This document shows, piece after piece, positions 8,581 through 20,700 of a stretch of 64,000 bases of DNA. The stretch is from Lycocorax pyrrhopterus obiensis (Eukaryota > Chordata > Aves > Passeriformes > Paradisaeidae): assembly GCA_014706295.1 (NCBI GenBank), contig JACSVZ010000022.1, positions 13,038,830 to 13,102,829 of the forward strand. The letters are read 5' to 3'. Position numbers and translations under genes: made by a program. The notes below the pieces were generated by a model. That model had not been told where the DNA came from. It worked only from the letters and a program-made list of their open reading frames with translations, and did no database searches. How positions within the stretch are numbered: position 1 is the stretch's first letter; each line of letters opens with the position of its first letter.

Positions 8581-11500
8581 GCAGCCTGATCCCTCAAATA
8601 CAACTACAATGGTTTGCAGAAGAAGGTAGGACATAAAACACAATTTGGAGCACTATTATAAAAGAAAATAATCAGGGACACTTGATTATCAGTGTGAAAA
8701 TCTGAGAAGCATTTCTGATGTTCTGTACTGAATATTTAGGTTTTGGGTTGTATTTCTTTTAATTCCTCCTCTCATGGGCTACTTAAACTAATAATTTTGA
8801 GGGCCTAATCCTGCTAATATATTAATTTGATGATTATTCCTTGCATACAGACAAATCTGTCCACAGGCTGCTGCCCCAAGCCCTGCTGTGGAACAGGCAC
8901 TGGCAGCAGGCCCGTGGGAGATCAGTGTCTCTGAAAAAAGAGGATTAGCTCCTAAAGGGATGCACTCACCTGACACCCTGTGTGACACTGACCCCGAGAC
9001 TTGCATTGTTTGTAAACTCCAAGCAGTCTTTAAATTGTGTCATGTTATTAAGTGGCAAGAAACACCTTTGACTTTTGACCAAAACACTGTCAGAGCATCC
9101 CTTTAATTGTAGGAAGAGCTGGTTGTGATTGTTGATCACCGTGGGCAGTGACTGGGCACAGTGTCTGCAGAGCTGTGGCAGGTAAGTGGGGAAGAAGCTG
9201 TGTGAAAAATTAAAGTTATTACATGGTGTGCTGTACTTTGCTCTCTGTGCTCAGTAGTAGCTTAGAAATATTCTAGAGAGACCAAGGGAGGAGGGAGAGG
9301 TCTCCTGTAAGAGGAGAGCTCTTGGTTCTGTTTTAAGTAACATCGGTTTGAAGTGCACAGGCAGCCCTTCATTCCATATGATTTGTCTCAGCTTTTAAAT
9401 GTTCTGGTTCTGTTAGTCAGAAAAGCTGGTAGCACCCATCTCCCTCCAGTAGTTCAAATTCATGGAGTTTTGGACTGGGAAGTTGGCACATTGTTTGTCA
9501 GGACACTGGCGCTTGTGAGGAGTTCTCATGGCAGAGCAGTTGCAGACTTTTGTTCATTCGTTGTTGGTTTGGGTTTTTTTATGATAAAACCAGTAACTAT
9601 TTTTGACACTGCTCAGAAATTTGACATTACCAAATCACAGCTGAGGAGGGCTGGTGTTTACAGGGCAATACACTTGTACACCCACCACTCCTCTTGTGTG
9701 TTAGTGACCTGTAGAGGGAGAAATCACGATTCTTTCCTGGCCCCAAAGCTTGTGCAGCTCCACCAGAGTGAGAGTGAACATGGAAGAGAATTTACTGCTC
9801 CTTTCCTTGGGTCTCTTTGTACCGAGACTGATGCACCTTTGTTGTAAGCACCCCCAAAATTGAAGTTTGCCATAGCTGGGATGTTCTATGTGCAAAGTCA
9901 GTGAGGGTTTATTGCACTTTTATTTTACCACACTTTTTCAGCTCCACGTCAGGGAGAGGTTCCTTCTCTCTTGCGTGTGAGTCTGTGACTTGTAGTGGGC
10001 TCTCTGCCCTGCTTTAGAGAAGTCTTGATGCCTCTCTATTTTTTTTAACACCTTTGATTGGGTAGTGCGTAGCTGTAGTGCTTGTGAACTGTTGATATCA
10101 TTCTTTTTCCAGCAGAAAAATTGAACAGAACAAGTAGGATATAGTAAGGCACTCTGATTTCAGCTGGGTTTTCTTATTTCACAGGTTTATAATTAAATAG
10201 ATATGTTTTCAGGAAACCTTTTAATACATAGTGAGGGATGCATCTGTGATAAATACCACCAATTTCACAGTAATTAAGATTTTATTGGAGACTTCCCTGT
10301 GATCCAAGAAGTTTCCCCACATTTCTGAGATTGTCTGAATTACAAATAATGATACAAGAACCCCAATGATATTTTTAACTATTTTCTTAGGTTTACAGCT
10401 GTTTGTCCATCTGCAGAGAGGAGTCTTGACCTTTGGGGTAAGTGAGGGAGGCTGTCAGCTGGGCTGGGGTGGTGGCACTTCCAGCAGTGACATTTCCCTG
10501 CAGTGTGGGAGTGTGTATCCATCTACCCAGGTGAGTGCAGAGCCCTGTGCTTGGGTGTGCTTGTGCCAGGATTTTTGCACAGCAGAGCTTTAGGCAAGGA
10601 CAGGCCAACCTGATGTGTTAAAATGTGGTGTGAAGTACCAGGAGGAGAAGGTTTAGGTAGTATGGGTTGATCCTAATCTTTAGATTTTTGGGTATATCGT
10701 GCAATAGTGCCGTGTGTAAGGCTTGCTCCTCAGTATTTGGAGAGGTTTTTTAGCAAGTGACATTTCCCTGTCTATGGAAGTTGCCAGGCTGATGAATTTG
10801 GGAGATGTTTGTTGGAGGGATGAATACAGCACGTTAAGGGCTGCTCTGCCATGCTGACCTGCCTTTTATTTGCCCAACACAAAAGCTCCCCAAGTTAGGA
10901 TATCCCACAGGATGACAACGGGGGGGATTAAAACTGCATTTTAATAGCTCAGCTCTGTCCTCCCCCGCAAATCTGTGGCCAAACCCAGCACTCTCCCCTC
11001 TCCCACTGGAGTCCTGGGAATGGTTTTACCACAGACCAGCGGGGACAAGCCAGAGCTCCTTCATTTTGTGCGGTGGTGTTATTAGATGCCATAGAGCTGT
11101 GAGAGAAAGGGAATACATTCTTTAAAACTTGCTTTTAGGAATTCAGTCATGTTTTCCTGTGTCAGCTGAGAAACTTGCCCAGTGCTGCTGCAGATGTGGC
11201 AGGGTGAGCAGGAGCACCTTGCAGGGAGGCCTCATAGCCACTGCCTGATTTTACTTTGTTCTGCGCCTTCAGAAATAACTTTCCTGTGAAGCAGTTTATT
11301 TTCCCTTTGTTTTCCTCCTCAGCTTATTTACTGTTATTCTCTGGAAGCAGCTGGGTTGCACCCTGTTCGGTTTCCTCCTGGGAGTTTCCCTGTTCCGAAG
11401 TCAACAGAGGACTTGTACAAACAACAGGAGCAGCGTTTGGGCTGTGATATGTTACCACACTGCTGTGAAAGTGCTGAATAAATGCATAACAAATCTGGCT

Positions 11501-13767
11501 TTTACTGCTCTGTAAAAGTACTGCATGGTTTAACTTGAGCACTTAGGTACTTTTTCAATCCAATAACAAAATCAAGTTGCCAAAAAAAAAAAGTTGCTTT
11601 CTAATTTGCTGTGATGCATTTGGTGCTCTAATTGCGAGCAAACACGTTGGAGTGTTGCCCAATTGTGGCAGATTGGAATATGAAGAACAATATATCTAAC
11701 TTCCCAGGAGAGCAACGTGCTGATGTTTAGGCGCAGCCTCTTTCACTGAATATGAAAATCCTCATGTCACGTTGAGTGTGTCACTGTTCAGCTCCTTTGC
11801 TCTACTTTGAGAGGGACAGGGGTAAAATTGGGGTAAGTTATAGGTAAGACCCTTCACCTTGAGGTGGGATTGATGAGATTGATCATTTATATTTGAGAAA
11901 TAAGAGTTAAGTTCCTTTAAAAAAATTGTATTCTCACTTTCCATGCTGATGCACAGCAGTGGTGTGTGATTTGAAGTTGTGGGGGGGTTCCTTCATATGG
12001 TAGCTTTTGCTTATCCTTTTTATTCTACTTGCATGGTGCGAATTCCTACTTTTTCTACTTATTCCTACTCAAGTGGTGGGAATATATTTTGTGTTTATTT
12101 GCTTGTTCTTGATACAGATATTTCAAGGTCTCCATTTAGAGTACAGCCTTAAATGAGCTGTGCTGGTGGAGCTGAGTGTGCCAGTGGAGATGGGCATCAT
12201 TCCCATCCAGCTCTCTCCTCCCCAAACCCAGGGGGGGCTTGTCCCTCCTGTCCCTGCAGCTTGATCCCTGAAAAACTCCCCAAAACTCAGTTCCCTGATG
12301 GAAGAATGCCCAGGAGCTCACATGGGCAGGGTGAGGGCAGGAGCTGATGGCTGGGAAGGAGGGAATGAGAGACCTGGACAGCCGAGGTGTGAAGCAGTGC
12401 AGGGTGGGTGAGCTGGAAGCTCTGAGCAGACTCATCCTGTGGGAATGTGCCTGGGGCTGCCCATAAATTTAAAAAATAAATAAACACCCTAAAAATAGCT
12501 AAACCTGGTACCTACACAACACAAAGCAGGTCTGTGTGAGCATCCCCCATCTCCTTGGCAACGGAAGCAGGCAGGGAGCAGGGAAGGTTGAGTGTGGTGG
12601 GTGAGTGTGGTCAGCAGTGGCCGTGGAGGAGGTGAGGGCTCATCCCCCCAGTGCCAACATCACATTCCTGAGATGGAAACTTCTGTCTTGGAGGGTTTGT
12701 AGGCTCGGATGGATTCTTCTGTGAGTTTATGAAGTTGCTTTGTGAGTGTAGCAGAAGGTCAGGAGGTGTGGGATCCCCCAGGCTCCTCCTGGCTTGGGCT
12801 GCCCCTGCTCCCAGCCCACCTAATTTATGGGCAGATATATAAATACACACACAGGTAATATGTGTAATATGTGTCTGTATATGTATTTTATATATATTTG
12901 TGTATAACTATGTACATACATAGATATTTATAGAAATCTGCTTTATATGTATGAAAGATGCACATTTTTGATACACACAGTAGGGCCGACTCTGTGACCC
13001 ACCAGCTCTCCTGTATCCCTGATCCTGACAAAAGCTGATTTTGCAGAACTGGGGAGTATAGGTGTCACTCAAAGCTGCTTAAAGGTGTAAAAGGGAACCA
13101 TTTTATAATTGTCCAGCAAGGATGGATGTTTCATCCTGCACATGGAAACTGCAGGAGGATGCTCCCTCTGAGGATGGAGATGCTAAGGAAAATTTTCAAG
13201 GAAAGCTCCTGGGTCTTTTTCCCCTTATATCCAGTGAACACTCTGGTTGTATTTTGTGGCTGGATTTGGAAAGGGAGTGGGGTGAGAAAGTGTGAGAAGC
13301 TGAGAGAAAGAAAGAAATCAAAGTGTTGACAAAGTAGTTCAACACTCAGCAGGAGTTTAATGGCAGAGAGCCGGGGCAGTGTGGAGCCGGGTGGGGGGAG
13401 GAAAGAGGTCAGTGCTGGGCTCTCCCTGCCCTGGAGGTGAGGGAGAAGGCCATCATGACTCCTGGGAAAAATAATATAAAGAGGTGAGAATCGTGGAGGC
13501 AGCTGGTCCTTGTTTTCCGGTGCCTTCACCTGTCAGCGGGGATTAACACCGACTGCATCCCATTCCTGCCTCAGCTGAATTCCCGCTGAGGGAGGGCATG
13601 GAAACCCTCAGCTGGGAAACGCTCTGTAATTGCTGTTATTTCATTAGGAAGGAGCCGTATCCGTTTCCCTCTGCTCAGGGAAAGGCTGGGAGCCCGCACG
13701 GGCGGGCGGCTCGCCTCGCCAGGCGGCAGAGGGTGCTCTGAGCCCGGCTACGCCGCGCCCGAGCGCT
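8581..13767. other. Intergenic DNA, no gene recognised
   Basis: Mixed composition, with short low-complexity tracts such as TG/TA-rich sequence around 12850-12940. The longest frame (164 codons, 9353-9847, + strand) has no recognisable domain. No clear CR1 fragment was found in this block. Confidence 0.6.
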
Positions 13768-14089
13768 CCGTCCCCGCTCCGTCCCCGCTCCATCCCCGCT
13801 CCGTCCTCTCTCCTTCCCCGCTCCATCCCCGCTCCATCCTCTCTCCATCCCCGCTCCGTCCTCTCTCCTTCCCCGCTCCGTCCCCGCTCCGTCCTCTCTC
13901 CGTCCTCTCTCCGTCCCCGCTCCGTCCCCGCTCCTTCCCCGCTCCTTCCCCGCTCCGTCCTTTCTCCGTCCCCGCTCCGTCCCCTCTCCGTCCCCGCTCC
14001 ACCTCCGCTCTATCCCCGCTCCATCCCCTCTCCATCCCCTCTCCATCCCCGCTCCATCCCCGCTCCATCCTCGCCCCGTCCCCGTTCCG
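13768..14089. repeat. 11-bp minisatellite, about 29 units
   Basis: A head-to-tail array of an 11-bp unit, ccgtccccgct, with variants ccatccccgct, ccttccccgct and ccgtcctctct. The + strand is almost purely pyrimidine apart from one or two G/A per unit. Because 11 is not a multiple of 3, the unit cycles through all frames and gives 33-bp (11-codon) pseudo-repeats on the - strand (ERGRSGDGAGT-like). Those long ERGR/SGDG frames are artefacts of the array. Higher-order alternation between cccc- and ctct-type units is visible. Confidence 0.95.
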
Positions 14090-14840
14090 TAACCCCGCAG
14101 GGAAACACAGCCCTGCCCAAACCACGGCCTGCGGTGGGGGCAATGCTCTTCTGCTTAATGCGAAGTATGAATTATTCATTTGCTGACTGCTAAACAGTAG
14201 AAAGTGGGAGGGGGAGAAAAGGGGATGTATCTTGGATGATGTGGCAGGAAAAAAACCCCAAAACTCCAATTAAAAAAATTAATTTAAAGAAAAGGAATGA
14301 AGAGAGGGTACTGTGTACTTCAGTAGGCTTTGATCAGAATGGCTGCCCCAGACTATTTATTTATGTATTTAAGTCTTTTTGGAGGGCACAGTCACTGAGT
14401 GGAGCAAATGTCTGTGAGCTACAAGAGCAAAGACAGGTACAAGCTGAGGGAAAAAGTGCAGAAGAAAATGAAACTGTCGATTAGAAACATTTACAAACAG
14501 GACAGAGATGTTCAAAGGGAACTTCTGGTGACAGCAAGATGTAAGAAAATCAGCGTCAAGAAGCACAGTACACACAGAATCAACATTTTAACCACTGCCT
14601 CTTAATTTCCCCCCTTCTTTCAAGTGCTGCAATTCCTGCAAGTTGCAAATGTATGAGACTCCATGTGAGATGCTTTTGGAGAGGGTGGAGGCAAGCTGAG
14701 CCAGGAGCTGTGGATGCTGGAGGTAAAAAATCCCAACTATCCAAGGAATGCACTTTGGGAGTGCGGGTCTGTGGGAGCAGGGCTGCAGAGCAGGGTCTGT
14801 TCCGGTTCTTGTCCCAGTCAACTTCACTGCAGCTTCCTGT

Positions 14841-14858
14841 CCTAACCCTAACCCTAAC
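14841..14858 (-). repeat. Short interstitial telomere-like repeat (three units)
   Basis: Three consecutive perfect hexamers of the C-rich telomere strand, cctaac x3. This is the vertebrate telomere repeat read on the - strand as TTAGGG. Three units could arise by chance or by double-strand-break repair. Confidence 0.7.
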
Positions 14859-15079
14859 TCCTGCACATGGAGGAGCAGGCTGGTGTGGGCTTCCCAGCTG
14901 CCTGAATCCAGCCAGGATCCCTGTGGCTCTTGGCCTTAAATCCCAGTTAATCTGTGTTGAGCTGTGCATCAGTGGGATTTCCCTCCCCTCACCCATCAGC
15001 GAGGGATGCAGTGATGGAGAGAGACGGGTGCAGGGCCAGGCTGTGGGGACAGCAGTGGGGTGACCCTGCTTCCATCCTG

Positions 15080-15108
15080 TCCATCCATCCATCCACCCAC
15101 CCATCCAT
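15080..15108. repeat. CCAT tetranucleotide microsatellite
   Basis: Tandem ccat/ccac tetranucleotides, slightly imperfect, about seven units. Confidence 0.85.
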
Positions 15109-16600
15109 GCTGCTGGCAGCAATCAGAGGGTTGAATCTGCCCCTTTCCTGTCTCCCTGGGTGCCCAAGTCACTGTAAACCTTCAAGATGCTCCCAAAGCC
15201 ACACTCTAATGTCACCCTGTGGCTCAAGGAGTGGCTTGGCCCTGGCTGCCAGCGCTGTCATGTCCCAGCCCTGGCTGCTGCATGGATTCCAGGTCAAACC
15301 ACCCCACGGGCAGCGCAGTGTCAGGGAATCGCTGTTTTCTCGGTTGTTAAGCCTTTTGCTCTTTAATTCTTAGCCTCCTGAACACCCCCAAGGTATGTTA
15401 TAATCACCCCAAAATGCAGCCACTAATTGTTTGATGTCCCCGTGGGGGAGGAAGAGCAGAGTCACATTAAATCACAATAATCAAGAGCTTCTGTAACAAA
15501 TGAACTCGAACCTGGTTGACAGGAGGAAGCCGCGGTGCCGCCTCGCGCTCCGCGAAGGGCCGTGTTTAGTTGTAATCTTATTTGTGATCTAATCAATATG
15601 TTTACTGAAGGAGAGAATATCATCAAGTGTTACTTTAAGACACTTAGGGGATGTGACACCGTTCACAACTCAAATGTAAACAGGTTTGTTGGCTGTGTTT
15701 GCTCACAGGAAGAACACGCTGTGTCCTAGAGGGGCTGGCAGAGGGGGTTGTGTGGGGAGCAGGGGGACCCCCTCTGCTCGGGGTGTCAGGGATGGGCTGT
15801 GCCTGAGCCCCTCCTCAGCTCCCCATCCCACCATCTCCACCCGAGTGCCCAGGCCCTTTCCCAGGCTTGTGGGCAGGCAGTTCCCTCCAATCTTCCGTAG
15901 CTGATGGTGAGCCCTGCCCTGTGCCAAGCCCATGTGTCCTGTCCCATGAGACTTTTTTTAGTGCTTGTGCCTTCAGGAAAGTTTGGAGGTTTTATTAAAA
16001 ACTTACCACATAACATCCATAACAAACAATTATGCTCTAATGCACCCAGTGGAGGAGTTTCCCCCTTGCCCCAGGCAGTTAGAAGGTGCCTTTACCCTGA
16101 AACATGAGGGTTATGTGTATAAAAGTGTATATAATGTTTCCCTTATAAAATTTTTATCCTGTCTAATGTATCCCAAAGCTCTTTAAAAACTGAAAGCAGA
16201 AACTCTGGAGGTTTGGCTGCAGCTCAGGGAAAGGGGGGGGGCTGCTTAGGTGAAAGCAGCCCCTGCAGACTGACAGTGAGAGGGGACACTGTGTCCCATC
16301 AGGGTGGAAACATCATCCAAGACAGGCAGGATGGGACCATTCCCATGGGCCTTGGACAAATGTGCCAAGATCCTGAAACATCTTTAGGGGTCCAGAGCCC
16401 CTGGCATCACACAGACATGGCGGCAGCCCACCGATTAAAAAACACATTACCTGTGAGTAAACTGACGAGGAAGCTGGTAGGAAAATAAAAACGACAGGAA
16501 AAATAAATGCTGCCTGTTCAATTACTTAAATTAAGACTTATTTGAAAGCTGTATTTGCAGCAAACACCCACCCTCCCCTTTAGTTTTTAAAGAGCTGGGG

Positions 16601-16624
16601 TTAGGGTAAGGCTTAGGGTTAGGC
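16601..16624 (+). repeat. Degenerate telomere-like repeat
   Basis: Four hexamers in phase: ttaggg, taaggc, ttaggg, ttaggc. They lie on the + strand, opposite in orientation to the copy at 14841. Two are perfect and two carry one or two changes. Confidence 0.6.
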
Positions 16625-17544
16625 TTGAGAGAGCCAAAGAGCCTGGAGCTCCAGGAACACTGGGGCTGGAAAACGCCTGCCAAGGATATTGTGGCAAGGC
16701 CCCAGTGTTGCTGCTCCTCCGTCTTTCTGATCTGGAAACCCATGCCACCATGGCTCACCATCGTGGTGAGTTTACGGTTAATCTTAGTTTTAGGGTCTAG
16801 TGAATTGAGGTGGGGGCGGGGTAAGTCCAATGAACTCCCCATTGCTGTTTGGGAACATGTTTAATTAATCAGGTAGGAAAAGCCCCTTCATGCACTGCTT
16901 CCAGACCAGACAGCATCAGCGTTCCTTCCAGGCATCATATCCCCTTGCCTGTGGGACAAGGCTCCTCAGGATTTCCAGTGGGGCTGGGGTAACCCAGGAG
17001 GGGTTTGGGGTGCAGAGCAGAGAGCTCAAAAAGCTTCTGCCTGTGGAGTGCAAGGGCCACTGCCAGCCTTGCTCATGTGAAGCTTTTCCTGCATGCCTAG
17101 CACTGATACTGCAGAGAAATGGACTCATCCCTTGTGTAGACCAAAGGAAAAAATTCACCACATCTCTCCCTGTATGCACCTCACAGGGTCAAACCCAGTC
17201 TTGGAGGAGGTCCTGCTGGAGGGCTGGAGCTGGCAGTGCCTTGGTGGAATTCCAGCAGCTCTTGTTGGTGAATGGACTGGGCTGGCATTTGCTGGCAAAG
17301 CTCAGTGGCTCCCTGGCATTGCTGTGACCGCAGGGGCTTGGCTCTGGCTTTTCCACCTATGCAGCCAGTGAAAAACAATCCAGGAAGGGGGGAAATATTG
17401 AATGAACTGGTCAAAACATCCTTAAAATGTCATTTTCCAAGGTGGGAGGGAGGCTGTGTGTGGGCACCTGGGAACTGAGGCCGTGCACACCCTGGGCATC
17501 GTCCGCATGTCCTGTGTATCGCTGAGGCTGCATTTGGTTAAACT

Positions 17545-17709
17545 TTGGATCACGCTCCCCAGGGAGATGGTGGAGTCACCAGCCCTGGAAATGTCCGAAA
17601 AATGAGTAAATGTGGCACTTCACACCGTGGTTTAGTGGGCAAGGTGGTGTTTGGTTGGACTTAATGATCTTGGAGATATTTTCCAAGTTTAATGATTCTG
17701 TGATTCTAT
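17545..17709 (+). mobile_element. CR1-type LINE 3' fragment
   Basis: The word order matches a CR1 3' end: cccagggagatggtggagtc, accagccctgga, aaatgtggcacttcacac, gtggtttagtggg, ttggttggacttaatgatct, then the CR1-type terminal words gattctgtgattctatga. It is short, diverged and non-coding. Confidence 0.88.
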
Positions 17710-20700
17710 GAATGCTTCTGCTGCTGCTCTGTGTGGAGCTGGCACAGGGCTCCTGAGGTGGCTTTTTGTGGGATTTTCGTTACGTTTTTCTTGGAAGTGG
17801 CATGTTTTTTTTGAATAACATAAAGAGTGATTTAAAATAGAGCCCGCTCATCACAGATGACAGGGTAGTTACAAAATCCAGTGTTTCAGGAGAGAAATGC
17901 CAACACAACAGCCCAGAGGCACTTGGAAAAGCCGATGGATAAAGGGTGGGCGGCTGTGCTGGGGCTGGTGCCTGGCACCGACCAGGGCTGGGAAGCTGCT
18001 TCCCCCTGCCAGAGAATGGGGGCAGCGGGGTGGGGGATGGCATTTCTGGCACAGGGAAGTGAGTCCAGGTGCCTTTGGCAGCACAGGGCGGGTGTGTGGG
18101 ATGTGGACTGAGAGCAGAGGAGAAGCACGGGGAGCGGGTGGGTTTCCACCAAAGCCTTGTAGGGATGCTCCAGGGCTGATGCTCCAGCCAGGGCACCCCC
18201 TGCCAGCTGCCATCTCTCCACAAAAGTAGAGTGAATGCTTTGGCAGCTCATCCTCCTGCACATTTGGCTGCTGATGTTGCCTGAGCCATAAGGTGCAAGC
18301 CTGAGGGTGCTGGTCCCTTAATTTAAGGGATACTGGAGGGGAAAACGCAGGAGAGGTGTGTTGTTTGTTTCAGGGATGTTTTTCCAGTGGAACTGCCAGA
18401 GGCAGGTGGCTCATATTTCCCCCTTGCTGGCTCACACATGCTCCAATCCCTTCAAACTGAGTCTGCCACTGGAATAGGGTCCTAAAACCCCGACGAAGCT
18501 GTGAGGAGCTGCTGGCATCCCATGCGAGGCAGAGCTGGGAGCTTGTCTTCCTGCTGCCTGCAAGCAGGGAGCAGTGTCCCCACGCTGGTTTCTCTGCAAA
18601 CCTTTGGCTGGTGTGTGGTGACGTCCCCATCAGAAACGCTGTCCCTGGCTGCTCTGACCACTGTCCCTCTGTCCCTGCCCATCCTCACAGCACGGATGCT
18701 CTGCTGCTCCCACACCCACGGGCTGGGAGGAATCGCCTCGAGTCCGGCGAGTTCTCCTGTGCAGGGAGAGGGCTTTGCTTTCATTCTGTTATTATCAGAT
18801 AGACTGAGTCACACTGAGATAAATCCTGCAGATATTACAGTCTGTGTGTGCCTGAAAAAAGATGTATGTGGATGTTAACATTGCCAGTTGTCACCATGCT
18901 ATGAGGGATGTTGTGGAAATAGAAATGGAGAAAATATAATAGATACTTCAGATTTGCAGCCTTAATAGCTTTACAGCACATCTAATTATTATATATCTAT
19001 CACATCAATATACTGCAGCACTCGTGGTATTTTTATTTAGCTCCATCTGGTGTATGATAACACACTTCTGGTACCAAAACAAGCATGAATTGGAAAGGAA
19101 TTTAATACATAGTTCTGCAGAGAAGTCCCTTAAAACATATCCTAAACCAAGCATGTGTCATGAAAAACCAATACTGCAGTTTGGACAGAGAAAACACTTC
19201 TGAGTGAAAAGGAGGGATGTGAGCAATCAGAAGTACACCCAGGCAGACACTGCTCCAGGTTTCTTGCCTGTAGCCTGCAAATCCGATGTTGATGCCGTGT
19301 TTGCCGATCTCCCAGCATTTAGTGTGTGTTCCTGGGAACGGAGGTGTGGGATGATTCCGGGTTTTCTTTAGTTTTGAGGGAGATACAGGGGTGAAAAGGA
19401 CAGGCACAGAAGCACTGGAGACTGAGGGTTGAGAGGGGAAGGGGCCACCAAAACACCCTGTGGATGTGGGAATGGTGGGAAGGAGAAAAACTGAGCCCTG
19501 CTCACTGAGGGTTGCTTCGCCAAGACATTCTGACTTCCTCAGCCGTGTGGAAATCACTTGATGGCAAAACCAACAAAATAAATTCCCTGCTTGCTTTCCC
19601 CTCTGTTCCCCAGGCCAGGGGCAGCGGTGAGTGGATGTGCCAGACATTGTGGCCCCATTAACTGCAGATGGAATAACACTGGGGGACACATTTTAAGAGC
19701 GAGCAAAGGGGCTTTGTGAGGGGAAAAATCCATTCCCCAGCTGTGTGATGTGAAGGAGACGATGCATATGCTGCCAGCATCTCTTCCTGGGGAAACCACC
19801 TGCAAAGCCCTGGGATACACCAGTGCTGAAATCCTCCTTCCTCTGGCTCTCGCAGAGATTCACCTTCACTCTCCCAGATGAGCCCTAGAAAATGTAATTG
19901 CATTGAACAACTCCAGTAATGAACTCCTGGTCTGCAGAGAATCAGTTTATAGCCAGGCTGGCCATGAGCAGGTGTTAAAAACCTGGCTCCACCTGGCCCC
20001 AAGTGCCCTTGGGGTGTGTTGGCACCGTGCACTGACCCTCCAGGCTTTGGGGCTGCTGGAATGGAAGCACTGAGGAAACCTGGGCTGTGGCTGTGCTGTG
20101 GAGGAACCATGTGAGGCTTCCCGGGGCTGCTGGTGACACAAGGTGAAAGATGGAGGTGATACAGGCAGGTGAGTGAAGACCTCCCCACTTTGGCATCTGT
20201 GAGTTCAAGTGGAGTTTGCCAAGGAAATTTCCCTGTGCCTCACTAGCAGCACATCAGTGAGCTCACAGACCCCAGCTTTGAGGCTGGGAAGGACAATCAC
20301 AAGCTCCTGTACAGAACTGACCTGTAGCTCCATGCAGCTGGTCCTGCACTGGAGGCAGAGACGTGCCTGACTAGCCTGTCCCACAGCAGAGGACAGGGGA
20401 GCTGTGCTATATTTACTGCTGGATTACTTTTAATCATATGTTTTCCTCTAAACAAAGAATTGCCAGCTCGGTACTTAGAGATCAATGCATTTTATTTATC
20501 ATCTCCAGGCAGGCACTGTTTCCTATTAATGTTTTCCACACTTTACAGTCTAATTAAGGTCATCCGCCCGGCAGAATGCTGCTGTGTGTGTTTTAAACTG
20601 CTGTACCTAATTATTTCTTTTAAACCTTACATGGAGCAGCCTGTGTCTGACCAGCAGGTCCCTGCTGCAGGCTGGAGGCTCAGCACTGGCTCCCCCCCGC

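Larger units (their letters stand above)
14090..17544. other. Intergenic DNA with simple repeats, no gene recognised
   Basis: Contains two telomere-like motifs (14841-14858 and 16601-16624), a short CCAT array (about 15080-15108) and an AT-rich block with homeodomain-like words (about 15455-15690). Open frames here, up to about 180 codons on the - strand (14580-15122), are not recognisable. The amino acids LTLTLTP come from the telomere-like repeat. Confidence 0.6.

Noticed and set aside
9353..9847. 164-codon frame, + strand
   Set aside because: No domain, transmembrane pattern or family motif was recognised; a chance frame is more likely.
13675..14269. Two long - strand frames rich in ERGRSGDGAG repeats
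   Set aside because: They are translations of the 11-bp minisatellite. The period of 11 codons equals three DNA units and every frame gives a similar product.
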